Assembly: GCA_902780935.1 (NCBI GenBank)
Contig: CACZHP010000010.1
Location: forward strand, 1-64,000
DNA: 64,000 nucleotides
DNA from: an uncultured Bacteroidia bacterium
Lineage (GTDB): Bacteria; Bacteroidota; Bacteroidia; Bacteroidales; UBA932
Direction: 5' to 3'
Position numbers and translations under genes: made by a program. Below are positions 17,589 to 26,592 of this stretch, piece after piece. The stretch's first letter is position 1. Each line of letters begins with the position of its first letter. The notes beneath the pieces were generated by a model. The model had not been told where the DNA came from. It ran no database searches and saw only the letters and a program-made list of their open reading frames with translations.

Positions 17589-18698
17589 CTAGCGTTTCCT
17601 GAGGGCTTTCTTGAGGGTCGGGAGGACGTATTGGGTGTAGCGAACCATGCCGAGATCGGTGAAGTGGACACCGTCAACAGTGGCCTCACCGTCGGTGCCC
17701 AGCATCTTGTCGCCCTTTATGTAATATATCCTCTTCTCCCCCGCTTTTTTCAGCTTCTCGTAAACCGCTCGCATAGAAGCGTTCCTGGCTGCGATATCGG
17801 CGGCTGCCACCTTGTCGAAAACCGCATGGGGATAATTTGGATTCTCTATGAATACAACCGGCACGTCCGGATGGGCGTCTCTGATTATCCGGAAGAACTT
17901 CTCCTGCCTCTCGTCAATCAACGAAGCCTCGCAGTTGGGCACATTGTCCAGGACGAAAAGCGACGGATCCTCAACAGAAGCCATCAACTCAGCGATCTCG
18001 TAATCAAGCTTCGCGTTGCCGCTGAATCCGAGATTGACAACCTCCCTGTCAAGTTCCCGGGAGATAATATTCGTGAAAGCCATTCCCGGACGGTTAGCGC
18101 AACCGCCCTGAAGGATGCTTGTCCCATACATAACGATCGGAGAACCTTTCTTAGGGCTGTCAAGGGCAGGCTGGTCGATAATAGAGCCTTCCTCGACCCC
18201 GATCTCAAGTTTCTTGACACCCTCGTAAAGGGAAAAATAGACAATATATTCCCTCATCACAGGCTCCATGTTGCCGATGACCACGAGATCGTTGAGCGTA
18301 TCTTTTTGGGGCCTGGCGCTTCGGGCGAATCTCCAATGGCCATCAATTGGATCCTGGGTATATAGGTCAAGTCCTCTCGTACCTGTGTCAGTCATGTGGT
18401 TCATTGTGGCGAGACCGAAGGATATCCACCTCAACTTGATGGAAGGTGAGTTGGAACGGAAGCGCACGGAAATTCCGGACGAATGGTGAGCCAATCCCCA
18501 AACAGGCTGACGGATAACACCTTCCAACGAGGCGGGAAGCCGTTCGTAAGTGGCGGAAGTGTTAGGAATCGCCTTTCCGTAGATAGGGAAGGTCGAAGCA
18601 TCAGTGTAGACATAAGACTTGCTTTCCTGCGCATACGCCGCTATAGCGGAGAATAACAAAAAGCCCAGAATGGCCTTAATCTTGACTAATCGTTTCAT
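17589..18698 (-). CDS. Exported SGNH/GDSL-family hydrolase with N-terminal GxDLY domain
   Basis: The likely role is deacylation of glycans outside the cytoplasm. The frame is open to 18719, but the start is set at ATG 18698: it gives a clean signal peptide (MKRLVKIKAILGFLLFSAIAAYAQ, about 24 residues) and lies downstream of a good promoter at 18721-18749. Residues of the N-terminal half include the signature GLDLY of the GxDLY domain. The hydrolase part has the Ser block MYGTSILQGG, the GFSGNAKLD block, and a C-terminal DGVHFTDLG with the catalytic Asp-His pair. Substrate is not known from sequence. Confidence 0.85.
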   Translation of the reverse strand: MKRLVKIKAILGFLLFSAIAAYAQESKSYVYTDASTFPIYGKAIPNTSATYERLPASLEGVIRQPVWGLAHHSSGISVRFRSNSPSIKLRWISFGLATMNHMTDTGTRGLDLYTQDPIDGHWRFARSARPQKDTLNDLVVIGNMEPVMREYIVYFSLYEGVKKLEIGVEEGSIIDQPALDSPKKGSPIVMYGTSILQGGCANRPGMAFTNIISRELDREVVNLGFSGNAKLDYEIAELMASVEDPSLFVLDNVPNCEASLIDERQEKFFRIIRDAHPDVPVVFIENPNYPHAVFDKVAAADIAARNASMRAVYEKLKKAGEKRIYYIKGDKMLGTDGEATVDGVHFTDLGMVRYTQYVLPTLKKALRKR

Positions 18699-18720
18699 GA
18701 CATTAAAATAAGGATACACA

Positions 18721-18749
18721 CAAATTTAACGAAAAAAGCCCAGTATCAA
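18721..18749 (-). promoter_or_regulatory. Promoter of the SGNH hydrolase gene
   Basis: Read on the minus strand there is TTG, an 18-base spacer, then TAAATTTG, matching the Bacteroidetes pattern TTTG-N19-21-TAnnTTTG closely. Transcription would start near 18714, so the hydrolase start must be at 18698, not at the upstream in-frame ATG. Confidence 0.6.
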
Positions 18750-18798
18750 TAATTATTTGATAACTTGCGGCCATTCACTGATAACCAATCCGAGCACA

Positions 18799-20589
18799 AT
18801 GAGAAAGATTATTTTAGTAATAGGCATGGCTCTCTGTGTGATATCTTACGGGCAGCAGCGCCAGCGTCCCTGGCTTAAAGCGATGGAGGACAGGATGTCG
18901 GATGATGAGAGAGAGATGCTCAAAGCCATCTATGCGCCCACAGTCGTCGCCACTCCCTTGGAAGACGCCAGAAGGAGCGTATGTGTCATGCCTGACGGCG
19001 AGATCCGTTGCTACGGTTCTGTCGGACGCACTGAAACCACCCCGAAAGGAAAAGCCGCATATCTCTCATCCATTGACGGCGGGCTTACATGGAAACTATA
19101 TTTTTCCCGAGGCAATATGGGAGCAGCCACTTATATCCCGGAGAAAGGGATCTTTGTCACCTCCACAACAGATGCCGAAGGAACATGGTTCCTTATTTCC
19201 AAAGTCGGGCCGGAAGATCCGGATCCTGTCAGAGTCAAAGTGTCTTCCTACAAGTTCTCCGACTGCTTTCAGCCAACTAAATCAGACTTTTCCGACCGGA
19301 TTTTCTTCACCGGACAACGCCGTAACGAGCGTAATGAGTCTGTCCCGACTTTCATTTATACTGACGACTATGGGAAATCTTTCCATCTGGTCGAGCTTCC
19401 CCATCCTCCGAAACCAGAGATAGCCTATCCTCACAAGGGGATCAGGTGGAGCAATGACTGTGGAACCGAGCCTATGGCTTGTGAGCTAGGACCAGATCTA
19501 ATGACTATGCTGATCCGGAACGCCACCGATACATTCTACCAGTCTTATTCCAAAGATGGGGGCACGACGTGGTCACATCCGGAACCTTCTGTATTTCAAG
19601 GATGTATAACCACACCGTTTATGCTTCCACTCTCAGACGGAAGAATCCTCAACTTCTGGAACAACACCAGGCCACTGCCGGAGCTGGATCACGAGACCCA
19701 GATGCCTCCTTTGGCCGAGACCGTCAAGGATGGGACATGGGAAGATGTGTTCACCAATAGGGATGCCGCTCATGCCGCCTTATCAGAGGATGGTGGAGGG
19801 ACATGGACGGGAATACGTGAGATCTACCTGAACGGGATACGGAACAATGCGGACTTCCGATATGTGGGAGGAGTATTGTATTCGCTCGACAAAAGTGTCC
19901 ACCAGTTCCAAGCATTTGAGTTGCCTTTCAACAAAATCATGGTTACTCTAGGGCAAAACCCGGTCTCTCGCCGCATGCTTATATTCGATCTGGATTGGCT
20001 CAAAGAAACGGGACGACAGGATAATTTCATCGAAGGGCTCGGAGGTTTAAGTACCTTCGTATATGTCAAAAGTATCTCCGGTTCCGCCGAAGCATATGCC
20101 GGAAACGGCCACTGCGCCTGGAACCGCACTAACGGAGCCCTTCTCGTCCCTGACCCGGAAGGAGGCTACTATGACGTCCTGCAGTTATCGAAATATCCTG
20201 ACGAGCGCCTGTTCAACGACATCCAAGGGCTAACGTGGAACTTTCCCGCCAGTCACAAGGGAGAGGTGGAGATAGGATTCTTCCTAGCCGAAGACACCAT
20301 GCGGATCAACCTGACAGACTGCTGGTTCAACCCATGCGACCCATATGTGGCGTCGCAGGCCCAATTCTCCACCGACCTCACAGCTGACGATGTTCCGTCC
20401 GGTGCCTGGCACACCCTCCTGCTGAAATATGATCAGGAATGGGTGGAGGTTAGTTGTGACGGTAAGGGAGTGACCCGCCTCAAGGCAAAGAAAAACAGCC
20501 CTCTCGGGCTGTCTTATCTGAATATCCAATGCGTTAGTGATTCATCCTACAGCAAAGGGACATATATCCGCCTCCTTAAAAAGAGGTGA
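18799..20589 (+). CDS. Exported sialidase-like (BNR/Asp-box) protein
   Basis: A six-bladed beta-propeller glycoside hydrolase of the sialidase superfamily is indicated by repeated Asp boxes: SIDGGLTW, TDDYGKSF, SKDGGTTW and SEDGGGTW. The start is placed at 18799, the second in-frame Met, which begins a signal peptide (MRKIILVIGMALCVISYGQ). The C-terminal 130 residues form a separate region of unknown type. A protein of this kind could release sialic acid or another sugar; the catalytic Arg triad and Tyr were not assigned with confidence, so exo-sialidase activity is an inference. The gene is divergent from the SGNH hydrolase. Confidence 0.75.
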   Translation: MRKIILVIGMALCVISYGQQRQRPWLKAMEDRMSDDEREMLKAIYAPTVVATPLEDARRSVCVMPDGEIRCYGSVGRTETTPKGKAAYLSSIDGGLTWKLYFSRGNMGAATYIPEKGIFVTSTTDAEGTWFLISKVGPEDPDPVRVKVSSYKFSDCFQPTKSDFSDRIFFTGQRRNERNESVPTFIYTDDYGKSFHLVELPHPPKPEIAYPHKGIRWSNDCGTEPMACELGPDLMTMLIRNATDTFYQSYSKDGGTTWSHPEPSVFQGCITTPFMLPLSDGRILNFWNNTRPLPELDHETQMPPLAETVKDGTWEDVFTNRDAAHAALSEDGGGTWTGIREIYLNGIRNNADFRYVGGVLYSLDKSVHQFQAFELPFNKIMVTLGQNPVSRRMLIFDLDWLKETGRQDNFIEGLGGLSTFVYVKSISGSAEAYAGNGHCAWNRTNGALLVPDPEGGYYDVLQLSKYPDERLFNDIQGLTWNFPASHKGEVEIGFFLAEDTMRINLTDCWFNPCDPYVASQAQFSTDLTADDVPSGAWHTLLLKYDQEWVEVSCDGKGVTRLKAKKNSPLGLSYLNIQCVSDSSYSKGTYIRLLKKR

Positions 20590-20595
20590 TGAGCC

Positions 20596-21069
20596 TCAGA
20601 ACATGTAGCGGACTCCGAGACCTAAGGTCAGGAGGCCGTTGCGGCGGATCTTGCCGTCACCGAACATAAGGCGGGGACGTAGGCTAAGGGAAAACTGCAG
20701 CGGAAAGTCGAAGATATATTCGAGTCCAACATTCCCCAGAAGACCGGCATAGACTACATTCTCGTTCTCTCCGTTGTCCCAGACAGCCACACTGGCTCCA
20801 GGTCCCACATAGAAACCCCATTGCCCCTCGGCGGTCCAGTCCGGATGGGCGATCATGAAATTATAGATCCCGTCAAAGTGGAACGCCTCAGAGTTGAAAA
20901 CGTTGTCAAGGCCAAGCTCGAATTCAAGGAAATCGTTCTCCCCCGCATAATTCTCGTAACTGACATCCACACCATAGTTACCGACACGCAGTCCCACCGC
21001 TTTCGGTTGGGCGGCGGCAAAGGCGGCAAAGGCGGCGGAAGCCAGGATAACAAGCAGTAACCTTCTCAT
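20596..21069 (-). CDS. Small outer-membrane beta-barrel-like protein
   Basis: The 157-residue product has a signal peptide (MRRLLLVILASAAFAAFAAA, cleaved near residue 20) and then alternating polar/aromatic beta strands ending in the pattern LGLGVRYMF, with a terminal Phe typical of outer-membrane barrels. Length suggests an eight-stranded barrel. It begins 1 base after the rnfA stop and is the last gene of the long minus-strand run. No specific function can be named. Confidence 0.65.
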   Translation of the reverse strand: MRRLLLVILASAAFAAFAAAQPKAVGLRVGNYGVDVSYENYAGENDFLEFELGLDNVFNSEAFHFDGIYNFMIAHPDWTAEGQWGFYVGPGASVAVWDNGENENVVYAGLLGNVGLEYIFDFPLQFSLSLRPRLMFGDGKIRRNGLLTLGLGVRYMF

Positions 21070-21070
21070 A

Positions 21071-21673
21071 CTAAACCATTCCGGAGAAACCCATGAAGGC
21101 CATAGCCAGGATGCCGCAAGTCACCAGAGCGATCGGAACACCCTTGAAAGGTTTCGGCACATCATTAAGATCCAAGTGCTCGCGAAGTCCGGCGAACAGG
21201 ATGAGCGCCATCCCATATCCGAGAGCGGTGGCGAAAGCGTAAACCACTGACTCACCGAGATTGAGCATGTGGGCCGCACCGCCGCCGAAGGTGAACTCCT
21301 TGGTCACCACATTGAGAGCCACGCCGAGGACGGCGCAGTTAGTGGTGATGAGGGGCAGGAATATTCCGAGAGCCTGATACAGCGAGGGGCTGATCTTCTT
21401 CAGCACGATCTCAACCATCTGCACCAAGGCCGCGATCACGAGGATGAAGGCGATGGTCTGGAGGAACTCAAGCCCGAAGACAACCAGCAAGTACTTGTTG
21501 ATCAGATAAGTGACCAGTGTGGCGAGGGTAATGACGAACACCACGGCCCCGGACATTCCGGTCGCGGTCGAGACCTTGCTTGAGACTCCGATGAACGGAC
21601 AGGTGCCCAGGAACTGGGCCAGCATTATGTTATTGACGAATATCGCCGATATGATTATGAGGAAATATTCCAT
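21071..21673 (-). CDS. rnfA: Electron transport complex subunit RnfA
   Basis: RnfA is one of the two homologous membrane subunits of the Rnf complex, which couples ferredoxin:NAD+ electron transfer to ion transport. The 200-residue protein has six membrane segments and the family blocks NNIMLAQFLGTCPFIGVS (residues about 14-31) and LPLITTNCAVLGVAL with the conserved Cys pair that can hold an Fe-S cluster with RnfE. It is the last rnf gene, 3 bases after rnfE. Confidence 0.96.
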   Translation of the reverse strand: MEYFLIIISAIFVNNIMLAQFLGTCPFIGVSSKVSTATGMSGAVVFVITLATLVTYLINKYLLVVFGLEFLQTIAFILVIAALVQMVEIVLKKISPSLYQALGIFLPLITTNCAVLGVALNVVTKEFTFGGGAAHMLNLGESVVYAFATALGYGMALILFAGLREHLDLNDVPKPFKGVPIALVTCGILAMAFMGFSGMV

Positions 21674-21676
21674 GGC

Positions 21677-22267
21677 CTAGCTCTTTTTAGCGATTTTGTT
21701 GAAAAGGACCATCAGGTACCCGAGGGCGATGAACGCTCCGGGAGCCATGACGAACACAAGGATGCCGTCGCCGGAGATGAACTTCCAGCCGAAAGCGGAT
21801 CCACTGCCGAGAATCTCCCTGACAAGACCCAGTACCGTGAGGCTCATGGTGAAACCAAAGCCGATTCCGAGGCCGTCCAGGGCCGAGTCAACTATCCCGT
21901 TCTTGCAGGCGAACGCCTCTGCGCGCCCAAGGACGATGCAGTTCACCACGATCAGCGGGATGAACAGTCCCAGGGTTTTGTACATGTCCGGCGTATAGGC
22001 CTGCATCGCAAACTGAAGGATCGTCACGAAGGTGGCGATAACGACGATGTAAACCGGGATATGAACCTTGTCAGGAACCACGGGCGCTATCGCCGAGATC
22101 ACCATGTTCGAAAGCACGAGGACAAACAATGTCGCGAGACCCATGCTCATGCCGTTGATGGCTGAAGTAGTCGTAGCCAAGGTGGGGCACAATCCAAGGA
22201 GAAGGACGAAGGTCGGGTTCTCCTTGAAGAAGCCTTTGGTGAATATGCCTAATTTTCTCTTGCTCAT
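21677..22267 (-). CDS. rnfE: Electron transport complex subunit RnfE
   Basis: RnfE is the partner of RnfA in the membrane core. It has the expected six segments in 196 residues and the blocks ENPTFVLLLGLCPTLATTTS and IPLIVVNCIVLGRAEAFA, with the Cys residues paralogous to those of RnfA. The gene lies between rnfG and rnfA with gaps of 3 bases, in the usual order. Confidence 0.96.
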   Translation of the reverse strand: MSKRKLGIFTKGFFKENPTFVLLLGLCPTLATTTSAINGMSMGLATLFVLVLSNMVISAIAPVVPDKVHIPVYIVVIATFVTILQFAMQAYTPDMYKTLGLFIPLIVVNCIVLGRAEAFACKNGIVDSALDGLGIGFGFTMSLTVLGLVREILGSGSAFGWKFISGDGILVFVMAPGAFIALGYLMVLFNKIAKKS

Positions 22268-22270
22268 AGC

Positions 22271-22834
22271 CTATTCTCCTTTTATGGTCTTGAAAGCCTC
22301 CACGGCGTTCTTCACGGCGAGGGAATATGCCCTGGAAGTGATTGTGGAAGCGGTGATGGCATCGATGTCCCCACCATCTTTCTTCACTGAAAGGATCTTG
22401 GAGGAAGGATCGAAGCCCTTGAACTGTGAATAGAAATGCTCGTCACTCGTACACTTGGCTCCCAGGCCGGGAGTCTCGGTGTGGGACAGGACGGAGGTGT
22501 TGTACACTTTCCCGTCGGGAGTGATTCCGACCATGAGGGTAAGAGGCCCGCCGAAACCGACGACCGTGGATTTAACGGCATAGGCCTTGACGGAACCGCC
22601 GTCAGCGCTCACGTAATACTCGGAAGGCTGCCCGCCGACCTGCAGGGGCTTCGCCTCGGAAAGCTCGCCTCCTTCAGGGAGAACAGCTCCGATCGAGGCC
22701 TTGAGGATGTCAGCGTTCGCCTTCGCGATCGGCTCGGCGGTCAGGACATACATCCCTCCGAGAAGAGCCGAGCAGACCAGGCAGACGACCGTCAGGCACA
22801 GGGCCATATTCAAAAGATTGGATTTAGCTGCCAT
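22271..22834 (-). CDS. rnfG: Electron transport complex subunit RnfG (covalent FMN)
   Basis: RnfG is a single-span subunit with a periplasmic FMN-binding domain. The 187-residue protein has the membrane anchor at about residues 7-30 and the flavinylation region D-A-I-T-A-S-T at the C-terminal side, where the predicted FMN-bearing residue is Thr164. The consensus for flavin transfer is D-x-x-S/T-G-A-T/S, so Gly-Ala is replaced by Ala-Ser here. The next motif (ITSRAYSLAVKNAVE) is typical. No apbE/flavin transferase gene is in the window. Confidence 0.94.
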   Translation of the reverse strand: MAAKSNLLNMALCLTVVCLVCSALLGGMYVLTAEPIAKANADILKASIGAVLPEGGELSEAKPLQVGGQPSEYYVSADGGSVKAYAVKSTVVGFGGPLTLMVGITPDGKVYNTSVLSHTETPGLGAKCTSDEHFYSQFKGFDPSSKILSVKKDGGDIDAITASTITSRAYSLAVKNAVEAFKTIKGE

Positions 22835-22837
22835 GAT

Positions 22838-23821
22838 TTATGCCCTCCCGTATTTTTTCTGATGGAACCAATTGTTCAGAAGAGGAACCGTCGAGTTCAT
22901 GATAAGGATAGCGAAGCTCACGCCCTCGGGATATGACCCGAAGTACCTGATCATCAATGTGATGAAACCTATTCCAACGCCAAAGATGATCCCTCCCTTG
23001 GTGCTCATCGGACTTGTCACGTAGTCGGTCGCCATGAAGCAGGCGCCGAGGAGGAGACCTCCGGAAAGAAGGTTGAACAGAGGATCAGTGAATTGGGCGG
23101 GGTTAGCGAGCCAGAACACGCATGAGACAGCCGCCACGGTACCCAGGATCGAAAGGGTGATCCAAGGCTTGATGACCTTGCGGACAAGCAGATAAATAAA
23201 GCCAAGGAGAATGGCGATGGCGCAGGCCTCTCCAGCGGATCCGCCGATATTGGCGAAAAGCATCTGGGAATATGAATACCCGTGGCTCGCCATGAGCTCG
23301 GGGACTGTGGAACCCTGCATCAAGCCTTCCTTGATTACGCCCAACGGAGTGGCTCCGGAGATGGCGTCCACACCAAACAGGCCCTGGGGGATCTCCCAAT
23401 GGGTCATGTAGGTCGGGAAAGAAATCAGGAGGAACACACGTCCGACAAGAGCCGGATTGAACACATTCTGTCCCAGTCCACCGAAAGTCATCTTGGCGAC
23501 TCCTATAGCGACCAAGGCGCCGATCATCACAACCCACCATGGAGTCGAGGAAGGGAGGTTAAGAGCGAGGAGGATACCAGTCACGGCGGCGGACCAGTCG
23601 CCCAAAGTGGAAGCCTTCTTGAGGCAATACCGGGTGATCAGATACTCAATCGCCATGCAGGAGAGCACGCTCACTGCCAGGACGAACAGCTCCTTCCAGC
23701 CGTAAAATACGACTGAGACCACCACGGCCGGGAGCAAGGCGATCACGACATCCCGCATCAAGACCTTGGTAGTGGTCTTGGAGTGCAGGTGCGGATTAGG
23801 TGAAACCAATATTTTGTCCAT
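22838..23821 (-). CDS. rnfD: Electron transport complex subunit RnfD (covalent FMN)
   Basis: RnfD is a polytopic subunit carrying a covalent FMN. The 327-residue protein has about nine membrane segments and the canonical flavinylation motif DAISGATPLG with Thr158. The start MDKILVSPNPHLHSKTTT is typical (SPHxH-like element). The gene is 3 bases from both rnfC and rnfG. Confidence 0.95.
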   Translation of the reverse strand: MDKILVSPNPHLHSKTTTKVLMRDVVIALLPAVVVSVVFYGWKELFVLAVSVLSCMAIEYLITRYCLKKASTLGDWSAAVTGILLALNLPSSTPWWVVMIGALVAIGVAKMTFGGLGQNVFNPALVGRVFLLISFPTYMTHWEIPQGLFGVDAISGATPLGVIKEGLMQGSTVPELMASHGYSYSQMLFANIGGSAGEACAIAILLGFIYLLVRKVIKPWITLSILGTVAAVSCVFWLANPAQFTDPLFNLLSGGLLLGACFMATDYVTSPMSTKGGIIFGVGIGFITLMIRYFGSYPEGVSFAILIMNSTVPLLNNWFHQKKYGRA

Positions 23822-23824
23822 ACG

Positions 23825-25222
23825 TTATTCTGTTTTAGCTTTAGCGGCCTCAGCGGCGGCTTTCGCGGCCGCGGCGCGGGCTCTCATTATACCCATTACC
23901 TGACCCCTTGCCTGGCTGATCACGTCCAGAAGCGGGATTCCCGCGGGGCAGGAATACAGGCAGCAGCCGCACATGATGCAATCCTGCACGGCGTTGGCCT
24001 CAAGGGCGTCAGTGTCCCCGGCTTTGGCCAGACGGTTCAGAAGGAAGGGTTCGAGTCCCATAGGGCAGGCATCCGCGCACTTGCCGCAACGGATACAGCT
24101 GCTCTCAGGCATTCTCTTGGTCTGCTCACGAGTCAGGAAGAGAAGGCCTCCGGTGCCCTTCATAGTGGCAGCGTCCAGATTGGCGATCGACTTGCCCATC
24201 ATGGGGCCGCCGCTTATGACTTTAGCCGCGGACTCGGGCACTCCCCCAAGATAATCAATCACATAGTTAAGCGGGGTGCCCACACGGACGATCAGGTTGG
24301 CCTGTTTGGGGAAGCACTCGCCGGTCACCGTGACGGAATTGTCGATGAGAGGCTTGTTCTTCTGGACGGCCTCATAGACGGCAAGGGCGGTGCACACATT
24401 GTCCACGACAGCTCCCACGTCGATCGGGAGTCCGCCGGACTTGACCTGACGGTGCATGACCGCGTCAATCAGCTGTTTCTCACCACCTTCCGGATATTTC
24501 TTCATAAGGGACAGGACCTCGATGCCTGAATATTCAGGGCCCTTGCCCTTCAAGGACTCGACTACTTTGGATATATGCTCGATGGCCTCGGGCTTGTTGT
24601 CCTCGATGGCGATTGTGGCCTTGTCAACGCCAAGGGCTTTCTTGATGATGGCTGTACCGACCACGACCTGCTCACCTTTCTCAAGGAGGGTACGGAAATC
24701 GGAAGTCAGGTACGGCTCACATTCGCAGCCATTGATAATCAGCATCTCGCACTTTTTTCCGGGAGGAGGGCTGAGCTTGACGTGCGTCGGGAAAGTAGCT
24801 CCTCCGAGACCCACGACGCCGCCGAGCTTGATTTTCTCGATGATAGCCTTCGGATCTTCAGGAATATTCGTAACGAGGGTGTCCGAGCGGTCGATGTCCT
24901 CCATCCATTCGTCACCTTCAACGGTGATTTCGACCACCATCTGGTTGTTGCCGGAAAGGTCCTTCCTCGGGCCGATCGACTTGACTGTCCCGGAGACCGA
25001 TGAATGGATATACGCCGACATGAAGGCTCCGGGCTCGGCGATCACCTGACCGGCTTTCACCTTGTCCCCGACGGCGACCACCGGTTTCGCCGGAGCGCCG
25101 ATATGCTGGGACAGAGCTATATAGACTGTCGGGGGAATCGGCAGATACTCCAGCTTGCAATCTCTGGATATCTTGGAGTCGGCAGGATGCACTCCGCCGA
25201 TTGAAAATGTTCTTCTAGCCAT
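23825..25222 (-). CDS. rnfC: Electron transport complex subunit RnfC
   Basis: RnfC is the peripheral NADH/FMN and Fe-S subunit. The 465-residue protein contains the N-terminal GGVHPADSK element, the nucleotide-binding region with GLGGATFPTHVK, an SLBB-like part, and two ferredoxin motifs: CIRCGKCADACPMG and CIMCGCCLYSCPAG at about residues 370-425. The last 20 residues are Ala/Lys/Glu-rich (AAAAKAAAEAAKAKTE). The gene overlaps rnfB by 8 bases. Confidence 0.95.
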   Translation of the reverse strand: MARRTFSIGGVHPADSKISRDCKLEYLPIPPTVYIALSQHIGAPAKPVVAVGDKVKAGQVIAEPGAFMSAYIHSSVSGTVKSIGPRKDLSGNNQMVVEITVEGDEWMEDIDRSDTLVTNIPEDPKAIIEKIKLGGVVGLGGATFPTHVKLSPPPGKKCEMLIINGCECEPYLTSDFRTLLEKGEQVVVGTAIIKKALGVDKATIAIEDNKPEAIEHISKVVESLKGKGPEYSGIEVLSLMKKYPEGGEKQLIDAVMHRQVKSGGLPIDVGAVVDNVCTALAVYEAVQKNKPLIDNSVTVTGECFPKQANLIVRVGTPLNYVIDYLGGVPESAAKVISGGPMMGKSIANLDAATMKGTGGLLFLTREQTKRMPESSCIRCGKCADACPMGLEPFLLNRLAKAGDTDALEANAVQDCIMCGCCLYSCPAGIPLLDVISQARGQVMGIMRARAAAAKAAAEAAKAKTE

Positions 25223-26159
25223 TGCTTTCCTCCTTTTTTACTTCAGCGACCTTAGCTGCCTCAGCTGCAGCGGCGGAAGCCTCGCGGGCCTTCTTCTGAC
25301 GCTCCTGCACCCTGGCCTTGATGGCATCCTTGTCCAAAGGCTTCGGGAAGTTGACGCCATGGATCGCGCCGGTGGGACACATCGCCTCGCACTCGCGGCA
25401 GAGCTTGCACTTCTCGAAGTCAATGTAAGCGACATTGTTCTCAAGAGTTATGGCGCCATGAGTACATGTCTTCTGGCAGATTCCGCAGCCTATGCAGGCG
25501 TTGGCGCAAGCCTTCTTGACGGAAGGACCCTTGTCCTTGTTGACGCAGGAGACATATTCACGCATCCCGCGGGGACCCTTCTTGCGAAGCTCAATGATCG
25601 CCTTGGGGCAAGCCTTAGCGCAGGCGCCGCAGGCGGTGCACTTCTCCTCATCCACCACGGGGAGCCCCGTCGCGGGATCCATGGACAGGGCACCGAACTT
25701 GCAGGCCGCCACGCAATCCCCGCACCCGAGGCAACCGAACGCGCAGCCCGTGTCGCCGGCATACAGCGAAGCTTTTACCTTGCAGGAAATGGATCCGTCG
25801 TACTCACTGGTCCTGGGCCTTGCCTCACAAGTACCGTTGCAGCGTACCACTGCCACCATAGGAGCCTTCTCCTTAACCTCGTAGCCGAGAATCTCAGCTA
25901 CCTTCTTCATCGTCTCGTTGCCGCCGACAGGACAATAGTGATTGTCCAGATTGGCAGCTTTCACCGCTGAATCAGCGAAAGCGTGGCAACCGGCGAAACC
26001 GCAGCCACCGCAATTCGCCCCGGGCATAGCCTTCTCAACCAGCTCGATGCGAGGATCCTCCACGACCTTGAAGCGCTGTGCGACAAGATAGAGGGTCAAC
26101 GCGAGCAGCAGGCCGAGACCCGAGATGATCGCGATGGTCCAAATAATAGTTGTTGTCAT
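25215..26159 (-). CDS. rnfB: Electron transport complex subunit RnfB (polyferredoxin)
   Basis: RnfB receives electrons from soluble ferredoxin. The 314-residue protein has an N-terminal membrane segment (about residues 5-27), the Fe-S domain motif GANCGGCGFAGCHAFA (about 47-62), and several further clusters, including CGDCVAACKFGAL, CTACGACAKACPKAI, CIGCGICQKTCTHGAI and CKLCRECEAMCPTGAI. The C-terminus is Ala/Lys/Glu-rich (EASAAAAEAAKVAEVKKEE), similar in style to that of RnfC. It follows rseC by 16 bases. Confidence 0.96.
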   Translation of the reverse strand: MTTTIIWTIAIISGLGLLLALTLYLVAQRFKVVEDPRIELVEKAMPGANCGGCGFAGCHAFADSAVKAANLDNHYCPVGGNETMKKVAEILGYEVKEKAPMVAVVRCNGTCEARPRTSEYDGSISCKVKASLYAGDTGCAFGCLGCGDCVAACKFGALSMDPATGLPVVDEEKCTACGACAKACPKAIIELRKKGPRGMREYVSCVNKDKGPSVKKACANACIGCGICQKTCTHGAITLENNVAYIDFEKCKLCRECEAMCPTGAIHGVNFPKPLDKDAIKARVQERQKKAREASAAAAEAAKVAEVKKEESNG

Positions 26160-26175
26160 AAATATTTATGTGATT

Positions 26176-26592
26176 TTATCTTTTCCTTATATAAAACTCA
26201 TAACCTTCGGCGAGACGGTCCCGGCAAAGGTACAGCACAAGATAGTACGCGGCGACTCCAAGGATGGACAGTCCACCTGTGGCGAGCTCGCCGAATCCAA
26301 TCTTAGGCAAAGATAATATTAAAATCAGTAATATCAGCGCCGGAACAGCATAAGAAAGGAGAACAGCCTTCATGCCGGCCTTCCTGGCGAGGCAGACCTC
26401 CACTTCCTGGCCTATCTCAAAACCACCGATGCCCCGAACCGGGACATCGACGATTTTCTTTTTTATCTCGGAGACTCCGCAGAGCCCGGCGGCATGACAG
26501 GAGGCGCAGGCCGACTCGGAGACTATCTCCACACTGACGGAATCCTTATCCGAAGCTATAATCCTGCCCTTATGAGAAACCGCCTCCGCCAT
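26176..26592 (-). CDS. rseC: RseC/MucC-family membrane protein
   Basis: RseC-family proteins accompany Rnf genes and, in Enterobacteria, act with Rnf in keeping SoxR reduced. The 138-residue protein has the N-terminal Cys motif CASCHAAGLCGV (about residues 29-40) and two membrane segments at about 77-97 and 102-121. It directly precedes rnfB. The exact role in Bacteroidetes is not known; a link to Rnf assembly or redox sensing is inferred from context. Its ATG overlaps the DUF3108 stop region by 1 base. Confidence 0.88.
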   Translation of the reverse strand: MAEAVSHKGRIIASDKDSVSVEIVSESACASCHAAGLCGVSEIKKKIVDVPVRGIGGFEIGQEVEVCLARKAGMKAVLLSYAVPALILLILILSLPKIGFGELATGGLSILGVAAYYLVLYLCRDRLAEGYEFYIRKR

